Below, one piece after another: positions 22,962 to 34,910 of a stretch of 64,000 bases of DNA. Position 1 is the first letter of the stretch. Each line of letters begins with the position of its first letter. A program made the translations under genes and the position numbers. The stretch is from Larus michahellis. Taxonomy: Eukaryota > Chordata > Aves > Charadriiformes > Laridae. Location of the stretch: the NCBI RefSeq assembly GCF_964199755.1, contig NC_133927.1:248001-312000 (forward strand). Reading direction: 5' to 3'. The notes under the pieces are model-generated. The model saw only the letters and a list, made by a program, of their open reading frames with translations, searched no databases and was not told the origin of the DNA.

Positions 22962-24180
22962 TCAGTTCCCTGAGTGTGTTCTGCACTCCAGTTTGGGAAG
23001 AAAAGGCCTATTTTCACCCATGGCAATCAGGAAACTCCCTTTTATTACAGAGATACCAAAAGGCAGGCCAGCATTACTGTGGTGACAGACTAATTGAGAG
23101 AAGGTCTCTGGGTGAGACAGACTGGGTTCACCCTCTGAAGAAGTGGGAGAAAGCAAATATTTGTGTTGAGACAGCTGTATGACTGATACAATAAGCACAA
23201 GATAAATATGAGGACACTTGTAAACAGAGAGGGGAAACTCAATGCTGCTGAAGCACACTGGTAGAATCAGTTTCCACAGGGCATCCTTGAGCTCCTGGTT
23301 CCTCATGCTGTAGATGAGGGGGTTCAGTGCTGGAGGCACCACTGAGTACAGCACAGCCACCACCAGATCGAGAACGGGGGAAGAGATGGAGGGGGGCTTC
23401 AGGTAGGCAAACATGGCAGTTGTGACAAGCAGGGAGACCACAGACAGGTGAGGGAGGCACGTGGAGAAGGCTTTGTGCCGTCCCTGCTCAGAGGGCATCC
23501 TCATCACAGCCCTGAAGGTCTGCACGTAGGACAGCACAATGAACACAAAACAAACAAAAGCAACCAAGGCACTAACCACAAGAAGCCCAACTTCCCTGAG
23601 GGAGTCTGAGTGTGAGCAGGAGAGCTTGAGGATCTGGGGGATTTCACAGAAGAACTGGTCCAGGGCATTGCCCTGGCAGAGGGGCAGGGAAAATGTATTG
23701 GCCGTGTGCAGGAGAGCATAGAGAAACCCACTGCCCCAGGCAGCTGCTGCCATGTGGACACAAGCTCTGCTGCCCAGGAGGGTCCCGTAGTGCAGGGGTT
23801 TGCAGATGGCAACGTAGCGGTCATAGGCCATGACAGTGAGAAGACAATATTCTAATGACATCAAAAAGAGAAAAAAAAAAACAACTGGGCAGCGGCAGCA
23901 CACCCCGGGTAGGAGATGGCCCTGGTGTCCCAGAGGGAATTGGCCATGGCTTTGGGGACAGTGGTGGAGATGGAGCCCAGGTCAAGAAAGGCGAGGCTGA
24001 GGAGGAAGAAGTACATGGGGGTGTGGAGGCGGTGGTCACAGGCGATGGTGGTGATGATGAGGCCGTTGGCCAGGAGGGCAGCCAGGTAGATGCCCAGGAA
24101 GAGCCCGAAGTGCAAGAGCTGCAGCTCCCGTGTGTCTGCGAATGCCAGGAGGAGGAACTGGGTGATGGAGCTGCTGTTTC
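22962..24180 (-). pseudogene. OR14-like olfactory receptor pseudogene
   Basis: A close relative of the intact receptor at 17491, in opposite orientation. From TM3 to TM7 the frame is open (MAYDRYVAICKPLHYGTLLG, FSTCLPHLSVVSLLV, PPALNPLIYSMRNQELKDAL). Two lesions are visible. The start codon region is altered: where the intact gene has ATGTCCAACAGC, this copy reads ATAGGGAAACAGC near 24170. A frame change also lies at the A/T homopolymer near 23871-23881 in TM3, separating the N-terminal frame (to about 24115) from the rest. The C-terminal stop is lost, the frame running on to 22962. The homopolymer change alone could be a sequencing error, but the lost start supports a true pseudogene. Confidence 0.88.
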
Positions 24181-24389
24181 CCTATGTCAGAAAGTCCTAA
24201 GAAGCAGGTGAGATAGATGCAGAGATCACAGAAATGATGATGCTTTCTGTAGAGAAAGGAATGGGTAAAGGCACTTTTTCAGGTTCCTCACAGACCCACT
24301 GGTTTCCCGTTGTAACGCTGTAGGAGTTGCAGTCTCTTGTGCAAGCATCACAGCTCCATTGCTGTGATTGCAAACACCACAGCTCCCCA

Positions 24390-25010
24390 AGTACAGGTCC
24401 TCCTTTCTACCCTTTTTAAAAATGGGTGCAATGTTTGCCTTTTTCCAGTCCCTGGGGACTTCACCTGCCTGCCATGGCTTTTCAGATATCATGGAGAGCG
24501 GCTTGGCAACTCCATCAGCCAGTTCCCTCAGGACTCTGGGATGCATCTTGTCGGCCCCCATAGACTCCTGCATGCTCAGGTTCCTCAGGTGGTCACAAAC
24601 CTGATCCTTTGCCACAGTGGGGGGGACTTGGCCCCTCAAGTCCCTACCTTGAGGTCCACCCACTCGAGAGGTGTGGGAAGAGAGGTTGGCAGGGAAGACT
24701 GAGGCAAAACTGTTGTTGAGTACCTCAGCCTTCTCCTCGACCATTGTTACCAGTTTGCCAGTCTTGCTCATCAGGAGGGGTACGCTTTCTTTGACCTTCC
24801 TTTTCTGGCTGACGTATCTATAGAAGCCCTTCTTATTATTCCTTGCCTCCCTTGCCAAGTTCATCTCCAGCTGCGCCTTGGCCTTCCTGACCCCATCCCT
24901 ACGCTCTTCCCAGGATACCTGTCCCTGCTTCCACTGCCTGTGCATTTCCTTCTTGCCCTTTAGTTTGACCAGCAGGTCTCTGCTCAGCCATGCACATTGC
25001 TCAAGGCTTT
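24390..25010 (-). mobile_element. CR1 ORF2 fragment
   Basis: A minus-strand frame reads KAQLEMNLAREARNNKKGFY, then [40 protein letters not shown] and GEVPRDWKKANIAPIFKKG. This is the link between endonuclease and reverse transcriptase, truncated at both ends. The frame is largely open, so it is younger than the other fragments. Confidence 0.9.
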
Positions 25011-25369
25011 ATCCATGGGGTTTATCTCCACCCCAGCCACACCCAGTGCACTGAATCTCCCCTTCCATGTCATTCCTGGTCGCATCTCTGTCTCATTCCC
25101 TGTCCATTGCAGACCAACCATCTGCAATATAAATGTGGGCACCAGACGAACTCCTCCTGGGGCCTTTGACAAGCACTTAGACCTCAAAAGAGCAGAGAGG
25201 TGCCTCTGGGAGGTCCTCCTCTTCCTGAGATATGCTTCCTCAACTGGTGTCTTTAGGACACATGAGTGGTAAATGGAGAAACATGGTCATCCCCTGAGAG
25301 CTTCTTAACGTTTCAGTTAGTGTTAGGCAGTGATTGGTAGTGGGTAGGGATGCCAGAGAGGGCAGAGGA

Positions 25370-25778
25370 ACCTGACAAACAAGTCTTATGAGGAGCGGCG
25401 GAGGGAACTGGGATTGTTTAGTCTGGAGAAAAGGAGGCTGAGGGGAGACCTTATCGCTCTCTCCAGCCACCTGAAAGGAGACTGTAGAGAGGTGGGGGTG
25501 GGTCTCTTCTCCCAAGTAACAGGCAAGAGGAAAAGAGGAAACAGCCTCAAGTTGCCCCAGGGGAGGTTTAGACTGGATATTAGGAAAAAAATTTTACTCT
25601 GAAAGGGTTATTAAGCATTGGACGAGGCTGCCCAGGGAAGTGCAACCATCCCTGGAGGTATTCAGAAGACGGGTAGACATAGTGCTTAGAGATATGCTTT
25701 AGTGATGGGTTTTGTCAGAGTTAGGTTGGTGGTTGGATGATCTGAAAGGTCTCTTCCAACCTAGGCAAGGCTATGATT
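25370..25778 (+). mobile_element. CR1 3' end fragment
   Basis: It begins CTTATGAGGAGCGGCGGAGG, reads [20 protein letters not shown], then TTAAGCATTGGACGAGGCTG, and ends with GGTTGGATGATCTGAAAGGT and the tail ATGATTCT. It is a 5'-truncated copy. Confidence 0.9.
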
Positions 25779-25784
25779 CTTTGC

Positions 25785-26180
25785 ACCCCAGAATGCAGGT
25801 TGCCCTCTTGGCTGCCAGGGCACTCTCCTGACTCACATTAACCCAGCTGCCAACCAGCGCCCCCAGATCCCTTTCTGCAGGGCTGCTTTCCAGCCACTCC
25901 TCTTCCAGCCTATACTTGTGGCCACCATTATTTCATCCCAGGTGTAGAATGCAGCCTTTGTTCTTGTTAAACATGCTGAGAGTTGCCTTCTCTGGGTCAC
26001 GGACACAGGTGCTAAACGGAACAGGGCCCAGGAGCCAGCATCCCTGTGCTGCCCCACAATGCCCCAGTATGCCCCAGTACGTGCCCTCAGTAAGTCCACG
26101 CTGACTGCATTTGAAGACAATTTTTTCTTTTTGGTGCCAAGAAATGTCACCCAAGAGGACACTAACTGGTGGCACGCTCC
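25785..26180 (-). mobile_element. Old CR1 RT fragment
   Basis: On the minus strand the relic of 'NKAKCKVLHLG' (here NKNKGCILHLG) lies near 25933-25970. The '[12 protein letters not shown]' segment follows near 25855-25905 (CCCCAGATCCCTTTCTGCAG on the plus strand). Next to it, 26180-26685 shows no recognisable feature. Confidence 0.7.
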
Positions 26181-26685
26181 TCACCAACGTGAGCTTGTAC
26201 AGCCAGTGAGTTGTTCCCTGAGTTGCATTTTTGGCCTTGTTCAAAGCTGGGTGCAACACTTGCTTGTCCTCTCTCACAAGAGACCTCTGCTAACCCAATG
26301 ACTTTTCAAAAGGGATATTCCAAAGAAATGTCAATCTTGTTCTGTAACTTCACTACCACTATTTTGCCTGTAATCCTACGTACATAATTTCTCTAATCTT
26401 TCATACATTTTCGCCTGTCCAAATACCATGACCATTTCTAAAGTCATCTTTCCAGGTGCAGACTGTCTAGACAGGGGCCTTTTCTATTATATTCCCGTTT
26501 TCTCCTTCCCTTACTCTTTCTTCATTCAGGTTCCTGTCACCCATCCAGCTGCTGCTTTGAGCTTCACATGGTTAAAAGTTTCCCCGTCTTTCAGTAGTCT
26601 AATTATCTCCTGTAGCCAACTCTTTAACTATGTTTATATCAACCCTTCTGTACCTACCTATCTAAAGCATTTCTCATAAGATTAC

Positions 26686-28535
26686 AACCTGGCTTCTGTT
26701 GTCAAGGACAACAAAAAAAGTTTCTATAAATATATTAGCAATAAGAAGAGGACTAAGGATTATCTCTGTCCTCTAGTAGATGGGGCCGGCAACATAGTGA
26801 CCAAGGATGAGGAAAAGGCTGAGGTACTTAATGAAGTCTTTGCCTCAGTCTTCAGCAGTAGGACCAGTTGTTCCCTGAGCACCCAGAGCCCTGAGCTAGA
26901 AGACAGGGATGGGGAGCAGAATGAAGCCCCTCTAATCCAAAGGGAAACAGTGAGGGACCTGCTTCAGCACCTGGAGGTGCACAAATCTATGGGGCCGGAT
27001 GGGATCCACCCAAGGGTATTGAAAGAGCTGGCGGAGGTGCTCGCCAGGCCACTTTGCATCATTTATGAGCAGTCCTGGACAACCGGGGAGGTCCCAGCTG
27101 ACTGGAGGTTGGCAAATGTGACACCCATCCACAAGAAGGGCCGGAAGGAGGATCTGGGGAACTACAGGCCAGTCAGTCTGACCTCGGTGCCTGGGAAGGT
27201 GATGGAACAGATCCTCCTCAGTGCCATTACACGGCACATGCAGGAGAACAGGGTGATCAGGCCCAGTCAGCATGGGTTTGTGAAGGGCAGGTCATGCCTA
27301 TCAAACCTAATATCCTTCTATGATAAGGTGACCCACTTAGTGGATGAGGGAAAAGCTGTGGATGTTATCTACTGGGATTTTTGCAAAGCTTTTGACACTG
27401 TTTCCCACAGCATTCTCCTGGAGAAACTGGCTGCTCGTGGCCTGGACAGGTGTACTCTGCGCTGGGTAAAAAACTGGCTGGATGGCCGTGCCCAGAGAGT
27501 GGTGGTAAATGGAGTTAAATCCAGTTGGTGTCCGGTCACAAGTGGTGCCCCCCAGGGCTCGGTGCTGGGGCCGGTTCTCTTTAACATCTTTATCAATGAT
27601 CTGGATGAAGGGATCGAATGCGCCCTCAGTAAGTTCGCAGATGACACTAAACTGGGCGGGCGTCTTGATCTGCTGGAGGGTAGGTTGGCTCTGCAGAGGG
27701 ATCTGGACAGGCTGGACCGATGGGCTGAGACCAATGGTATGAGGTTCAACAAGGCCAAGTGCCGGGTCCTGCACCTGAGTCACAACAACCCCACGCAGCG
27801 CTACAGGATTGAGGCAGAGTGGCTCGAAAGCAGCCCCGCAGAAAAGGACCTGGGGGTGTTGGTGGACAGCCGGCTGAATATGAGCCAGCAGTGTGCCCAG
27901 GTGGCCAAGAAGGCCAAGAGCATCCTAGCCTGTATCAGGAATAGTGTGGTGAGCCGGACTAGGGAAGTGATCATCCCCCTGTACTCGGCACTGGTGAGGC
28001 CCCACCTCGAGTACTGCGTTCAGTTTTGGGCCCCTCGCTACAAGAGGGACATTGAGGTGTTGGAGCGTGTCCAGAGAAGGGCTACAAAGCTGGTGAGGGG
28101 CCTGGAGGACAAACCTTATGAAGAACGACTGAGGGAGCTGGGGTTGTTCAGCCTGCAGAAGAGGAGGCTGAGGGGAGACCTTCTCACCCTCTACAACTCC
28201 CTGAAAGGAGGTTGTAGAGAGATGGGGGCTGACCTCTTCTCCCTGGTGACAAGTGATAGGATGAGAGGAAACGGGTTCACGTTACGTCAGGGGAGGTTTA
28301 GATTGGATATTAGGAAACCCTTTTTCACTGAAAGGGTTATTAAACATTGGAATAGGCTGCCCAGGGAGGTGGTGGATTCACCATCCCTGGAGGTGTTTAA
28401 AAAAAGGGTAGATGGGGCACTTAGGGACACGGTTTAGAAGAGGCTTTTGTCAGGGTAGGTTAAAGGTTGGACTCGATGATCTTAAAGGTCCCTTCCAACC
28501 TCAGCAATTCTATAATTCTATGATTCTGTGATTCT
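26686..28535 (+). mobile_element. CR1 LINE 3' part (copy 2), carried by the duplication
   Basis: The CR1 is truncated here by the duplication breakpoint, not by retrotransposition. It contains the 546-codon reverse transcriptase frame 26797-28437 with the same motifs as copy 1 ([29 protein letters not shown]). Four residues differ from copy 1: V/L in EAP-IQRETV, P/L in ED-GNYRP, V/M in TRH-QENR, and G/E in YRI-AEW. The codon that is TAA in copy 1 is TAT here (near 26731). It ends with the same tail near 28535. Confidence 0.93.
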
Positions 28536-31500
28536 ACCCCTTGCAGAAAAGCAACCTCATTAGAGGCAGCAGGTACTTAGCATATGGCCACAGAGGGTGT
28601 TTTATTGTTTATCAAACACGATCCGACATGATCAGGCTTTACTTTTCTTTGCTTGCAAAGAGGAGAAACCCTCCTGTGCCTGGGCGCAGCCAGGTCTCTA
28701 AGGAGAGCCAGAGGGAGCTGGTGCAATGGAGCTGTAACATCCAGCTGCAGAGACCGGCGGCGAAGTCTGATGGAAGGAAAATGATGTAAATCCCAACTGG
28801 GCAATGACAGAGATGGTGGGGTTGGGGTGGGGGTGAGGAGCAAGGATGTCCACACAGTGTCACCTCAAGGGACTGCTTTTCCTAAACATCCAGACCTCCT
28901 GAGGAGACCCTCTGGATCAATATCAGTTGCAGAAGACTTCTATCACCTTTTCTCTAGACTGAAATGTAAATTAAAAGAAACCCTTTAAACTAAAAAAAAA
29001 ATAATTTATTAGGTTCTGATTGAAATCTTCCTTCTTAACTACACTATGAAAGAACTCCAATTAGCTGTAGAAGTCTTGAAGACTTGAAGGAAATTGAAGG
29101 AAGAGAAATAGGTCTTTAGGGCTTTCTGTACTTCAATGAGCCCCATGGTGTATTTAGCTCTGAGTCCACGAACCTCAGATACTGAGAGAATATTGAAAAC
29201 ACTGCTCAAGAAGCCAGAGGCAAAACTCAAAGTACCTGGAAGCATTAATGGGCCCCACTGAGGGCCACTACTGACAAAGTCTCCCCATGGACTCGTTAGA
29301 GGAGATAGCTGGAGGCTGTGATTGCAGGAAGGCAGAGGCACAGTGCAGGTGGCTGTAAAGCTGTTGCTTTGTTTGATGAAGCAGAAGGGCCAAACCTGAC
29401 CCTCAGGCCCTGGGAAGGCAGATCCTGCCCCTCAGGTGTGGCTCAGGGCTCTTCCTGGGGGCAGTGGGGTGTGAGGGTGAGCAAGGACAAGGGTAGGGAG
29501 ACTGTGCAACACCTCCCGGCTTCCCCATGCCACGATGAAGCAGAAACCACGTCAAGAGCCTCAAAATAAAGTTTCTTCTGGTGGGCCTTGGTGGCAGAGG
29601 CAACTGCCATAGCCAAGGGGACAAAGACCTTGGTGCTGTTGGGTTTTTTAGCCTGGCCAGAGCCCTAGGCCACCTCTACTGCAGGCTGACCATCACTGTC
29701 CCATGCCTGCGCCTCTTTCCTTGTAGGCTGCAGGCACCCGTCGTGCTTTCCCACATCGCTCTCGCCCCGGCATTTCCATATCTTTTCTGATGTCTCTCCA
29801 CTCTCACCGGCTGTTCCTTGAAACACAAAGCCATGGGCTGATCAAGACTCCCTCTGGGTGACCTCTTGCACCACAGTGCAACCCTTTGACTGAGATTTCT
29901 TCTTCCTCACATGCAGTCCAAACCTTCCAAGCTGCAGTTTCTTGAGGTTTCCTTCTCTTCCTACTACCAAGAAAAGCTCCACCGCCTCTGAAGCCACCCT
30001 TCAAGCAGGTGCAGGCTACTCCTAGAGAGCCCTGGGCCTCCACTTCAAAAGGTACAGAAGCCCAGCTCCCTCAGCTTCTCCACAAAGGCCTCAAACGCCA
30101 TCCTGGCCAATGTCCTTTGGAGCTTCTCCACTTCCTCCTCCTTCCTTCAGAACAGAGAGCCCCACACACAGACACACTAGACCAGATGTGGCCACACCAG
30201 TGCTGGGTCAAGGGGGATGATAAGTGCCTTGTCTGGGTGGCCGTGTGCCCCCTAATGCAGCCCTGTGTGCAGCTAGTCCAGTTCACGGTCCGCATGTACC
30301 ACTGGCTAAAGTTGCATCCCTCGTAATGCCCAGGCCCTTCTCCTCGGGGTCAGTCCTTGGCCAGTCAGGTCACAGCATGCCCTCATCTGTGGGGTGATCC
30401 TGCCCCCAGGAAAGGTCTGACCACTTCTCCTTGTAAAACTGTGTGAGTTTTCCATTTGCTGAATCCCAGAGTTTATCAGGGTCCCCCAGGAATGAAGCTC
30501 CATTGGGCCAGTCGTTCATGTGTGCCTGCAGATGGCTCTCCCTGACATGTGCTGCCTCTGACAAGATAACAGCATGAGGAATCGCAGGACACTACAGATA
30601 ATCAAAGGAGGCACTTGATCAATGCCATTGTTCACCAAGGTACACATTCCCATGGTGAGAAGCTCGGAAACACCAAATGAAAGTACAAAGGAAGCCAAAC
30701 TAGGACCATGGAGGAAAGAGGAAATAGAGGTGGGCTATTTGCCCATGGGAGGATACAGGGATGGTCAAGGGGAAAAACTTTTGAGTGGGAAAAGAGGGAA
30801 AAAGAAACGGTGAAACAATGGAAAGGATCAGGGCTGTTTGGGGGGACCTGCCAAGCAGCCCTGCATCTGAGCAACCATGCCTGGAGTGCGACAAGAAAGT
30901 CCCTGATCGTCTGACCACACTTTCTGGTTGACTTCCATGGTCACCAGGAACCTGACTGATTTCCCTCCCCTCATGAAGGAAAGATGGTGGATTGAAACGC
31001 AGAATCGTTCATGCTGGAAGGAAGCTGAGGAGATCTGTAGGCCACCCTCCTGCCCACAGCAGGGTCAGCTACGGGGTCAGACCAGGTTGCTCAGGGCTTC
31101 CTTCATTTTGGGCTTGAAAAGCTCCAAGGATGGAGATGACACAAGCTCTCTGGGAAATCTTCTCCAGTGTTTGACTGTCTTGACAGGGAGAAAGTTTTGC
31201 TCATTTTTTTCAGCTGATGCCATTGGCCCTCATCCTCCCATCACACACAACAGTGAAGAGCCTTTGTCATGGTGACAGCCAAGAAGATGTGGGAAGGCTG
31301 ATATTAGGTCTCCCCAAAGCCTTCTCTTCTCCAGGCTTTGCACCTCTGCAGCAAAGGTGGCCAATGGCTTTCTGGGCTGCACTAGGAAGAGCACTGCCAG
31401 CAGGTCGGTGGAGGTGATCCTTCCTCTCTACTCAGCCCTGCTACAATTTGTCTTGCCCATTTCCCTCGGTGTTTGCTACCCGACTACCTTCACTTAGAGG

Positions 31501-32810
31501 TGGTGGTAGGGCTTCAGGTTAGTGGCTGTAAATAGGGTAAAGGCCTCTCATGAATGTTTTCACAGTCAGTGTCACAGAAGTCTAAACATCCTCTGAACAG
31601 ACCTTACCTCTTCAAACCTTCCAACCCCTACTGTTCTGCAATGCTTATTCTTTGATTCCATTGCCATTGCCCAGAGGGGCTACCACAGATGTAGACTGCT
31701 CCAGGGCAGGTATTTATATTTAGGCCGATCAATGATGTTGTTGCTTTAATGTTTTTTTGTTGTGGTATATGCTGCTGTTGTTAGGGAAATCACACACACA
31801 CTTGAAGGACAACGGAAGGGCTACCGCCTTAGTGGCCCTCCAGTGAGCTGGCTCCTGTTGGCCATTGTCTCACTGTCACTGGGCAGGGTGTGGTGTAAAA
31901 GGTGCGGAGCAGAGCAGGACAATCACTTCTCCTGGCTGTGCTCCTGCTCATACAGCCTCAGATGCTGTTGGCGGCCTTTGCTGCTGGCTCTTGTTTGGCC
32001 TGATCAAACTCAAGGAGCCCCTGGGCCATTTCCACAGAGCTGCTGCCCAGCCACGCAAAGTGATCCAAAACGGATCAGAGCAGCCCTGCTCTGACATCAG
32101 CCTGGTCTCTCAACATCCTTGGATTCATCCTGTCTGGTCCAATGGACAACCAAAGGTTGACCTTACCCATGTAGCCCCTGACTTGATCTGCATCCACTCC
32201 TGGATTTCGCATGGGGTTCTGCCTCTTAGGCACACGGAACCGGGAGACCTTGCTGGTGAAGACGCAGGCCAAGAGTACCTCGTACCTGTCTACACCTACT
32301 CTCTGCAAATTCAGCCGTGACCACACATTATCTTTGTTTATTCTTTAGCTGTTCCTGAAGGAGTAACTGCTCATTGTTGTGCCCTTCAAATCCCTTGCAA
32401 GTGTCAACTCTACGGGAGCTTTGGTTTTCCAAAACCAACCATATTCCTCAATTCCTCCTTTGTTTTCATCCTTGCAGCCACCTCTTCATGCTTCCTTTTT
32501 TCTATGGGGCTTCCCCATGAGTGTCTGGTTTCCCCCAGCTCTTCTTCTGGTAGCTCTGCCTGTTGTCCTGACTATGGGTATGACCACACTCTCGCACTTG
32601 AAAGACGCTGTCCTTGCAGACCACTGTACTGCAGACCCTCTGCTGCCCTTCTGTGCTGCTCACATGGGCTCCCCCCAAAAAAGTCAGAAGACTAGGCCAA
32701 AGTCTGCTCCTCTGAGGTCTGTCATCTGCATTCTTCTATTCTCCTTCTCCTTGGGAGGTGAGACCCCACTATTTCATGGTCACGACAGCCAAGGCTGGCA
32801 CTGGTTTTCA
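26686..32810. repeat. Segmental duplication, copy B (6.1 kb, direct)
   Basis: This is the partner of 7987-14116. It starts abruptly within CR1 ORF2 next to unrelated sequence (ATTAC|AACCTGGC). All old CR1 fragments listed for copy A are present at about +18.7 kb. The final 50 bases resemble 14725-14790 at least as well as the end of copy A, so the exact right boundary is uncertain. Confidence 0.95.
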
Positions 32811-33204
32811 TAAAACTTGTGGATACCAGTGCTGATGGAGTGAAAGACGGAGCTACAGACTGCAGTGGAGAAAACTCGGACTTGAACAAGGCTGCTGTAG
32901 TCCCAGGTGGCTGAAGAGAGAAATGTGGGTTGGGACAAGGACTGCCCATAGAGTGTCTGACATTTGGGGTCTTTACTTGTCTGTATTTTCAGCCTCCATT
33001 GGAGATGTCGGCTTTCAATACCATTTGGAGATTGCCGCTATCACTTAATGTGTAAGAAAAGAAATGAAGAAAACTGGAGCAAAAGGAAAAACCTTTCTTA
33101 TTGTTTTCTATTACTGCAATATTTTAACTTCTGAAATTTCTCTGATTAACCAGAAAACAACTAAAGAGTTAAGAAAATCATGCCTACAGGCTTGGCTTGT
33201 GGGT

Positions 33205-33265
33205 GAGTTTTGCATGTTAATGAGCCCTCTGGTGCCAAGTTCCTGAACTGCAGATCCTGAAAGCC
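33205..33265. repeat. Second copy of the short repeat at 36-105
   Basis: It shares GCATGTTAATGAGCCCTCTG and the following TGAACTGCAGATCCTGAAAG with 45-105. Bases 32811-33204 between the duplication and this copy hold no recognised gene. Confidence 0.6.
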
Positions 33266-33291
33266 CAAGCCTCTGGAGAAGCAGAAGTCAG

Positions 33292-34470
33292 CAGCAGGCC
33301 CTTGGGATCATCGAGTCCAGCCACCAATCCCACTCTACAACGTTCTCCCCTACACCACATCCCCCAACACCACACCGAAACGACTTTCGAACACATCCAG
33401 GGACGGGGACTCCACCTGGGCAGCCTATTCCAGTGTCTGACCACTCTTTCTGGGAAGATTTTTCCCTAATGTCCAGCCTAAACTTACCCCGTTGCAGCTT
33501 GAAGCCATTCCCTCGTGTTCTGTCGCTAATGACCTGGGAGAAGAGACCGGCACCGACCTCTCTCCAACGGCCTTTCAAGTAGTTGTGGAGAGCGATGAGG
33601 TCTCCCCTCAGCCTCCTCTTCCTCAAACTCAACAGTCCCAGCTCCTTCAGTCGCTCCTCGTACAAGGTCATCAATAACGACGTCGAACAGAAACGGTCCC
33701 AACACCGAGCCCTGAGGGACACCACGTGTGAGCGGCCACCAGCTGGATTTAACTCCATTGACCACCGCTCTTTGGGACCATCCAGCCAGTGCTTGACCCA
33801 GCAGATCGTACGCTCATCCAGGCCGTGAGCCGCCAGTTCTTCCATGAGAATTCCATGGGGGACAGTGCCACATGCTTTTCCAAAGTCTAGGTAGACACTG
33901 TCCACAGCCTTCCCCTCAGCCAATAATCGGGTCATCTTGTCATAGGAGGAGATCGGGTTCCTCAGGCAGGACCTGCCTTTCCTAAACCCACGCTGGCTAG
34001 GCCCCATCCCCTGCTTGTCCATCGGACGAGTTGTAATGGCGCTCGAGATGCCACGCAGCCTCCCCCTGCGCCTTTCAGACGTCTCTCCCGAAGTACGTCC
34101 GGCCGTCCTGGGCTCCTGCATCCTTCAGGGCAGCCTCCCACGGGACTTTGTCCAGCAGTCTTCCCAACAGGTCAAAATTCGCCCTCTAGACACAAGCGAG
34201 ACCTCGTGGCTGGACGGTCAGAAAAATCCCGTCTGTCCTCTCCTCCAGCCTCCCCGCGCTCGGCAAGAGGACAACCTGCTGCCTCCTGTTGGGCAGGTCA
34301 CGAGCAGCCCGGGTGAGAACGGCCTCTTCTCTCACGGGGAGCTCCCCCTTCTCCAGCGGGCGTTGCAGGTCGTGGAAGGAGAGCTCCAGAAACTCTGCGG
34401 ACGCCCTGGTCACCTCCTCCCAAGTGACGCGGGATGAACTCGTGGGCCGCTTCTCGCCGGTCGGCACTGT
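33292..34470 (-). mobile_element. CR1 ORF2 and 3' fragment, internally deleted
   Basis: On the minus strand the RT segments [40 protein letters not shown] and [14 protein letters not shown] (33680-34020) are followed directly by [20 protein letters not shown] (33590-33660). The FADDTK-containing stretch between them is missing. The 3' end reaches about 33297. About 34070-34200 is an endonuclease-linker relic ([16 protein letters not shown]). The stretch 34200-34470 continues this but is less certain. Confidence 0.8.
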
Positions 34471-34706
34471 GGGGGTAGCGGGTGAATCGCCAGCTTTGTC
34501 CTTGCCCTCCCTCCGGCGGCGGCGTAGAAGGCCTGCCTGTCTGCTGGCTCTGGAACGCGCCCCATGACGACATCACAGACCTGGGGGGGGACCGGGACTG
34601 GGAAAGAAGCCACGTCGAGGTCAATGGAAGCTGGGGGGGGTGTTCCCATGGGTGTTTTGGGGTTCCCCGTGGGGGATATTGAGGGCTTTTTGTGTCCCGT
34701 GGGTGG

Positions 34707-34910
34707 GATTTACAGACGCATGGAATGGTTGGGGTTGGAAGGGACCTTAAAGGTGATGGGACTTCCTTGTAGGCCCCCTTTAGGGTCTCCCCGGAGCCTT
34801 CTCTCCCGCAGGCTGAACGACGCCGACTCTCTCGGCCTGTCCTCCCAGCAGAGGGGCTCCAGCCCTCGGAGCGTCTTTGTGGCTTCCTCTGGACTTGCTC
34901 CAAAAGGAAC
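34707..34910 (-). mobile_element. CR1 3' fragment, internally deleted
   Basis: The plus strand reads TGGAATGGTTGGGGTTGGAA at the 3' terminus, then jumps to the ORF2 C-terminal region (GGTCTCCCCGGAGCCTTCTC, CTGTCCTCCCAGCAGAGGGG). It is the last CR1 before the GC-rich gene region. Confidence 0.85.

Noticed and set aside
1-34900. Retroviral gag, pol or env remnants
   Set aside because: All reverse-transcriptase-like sequences here carry CR1 motifs and tails. Apart from one weak LTR-like segment at 21783-22300, nothing retroviral was recognised.
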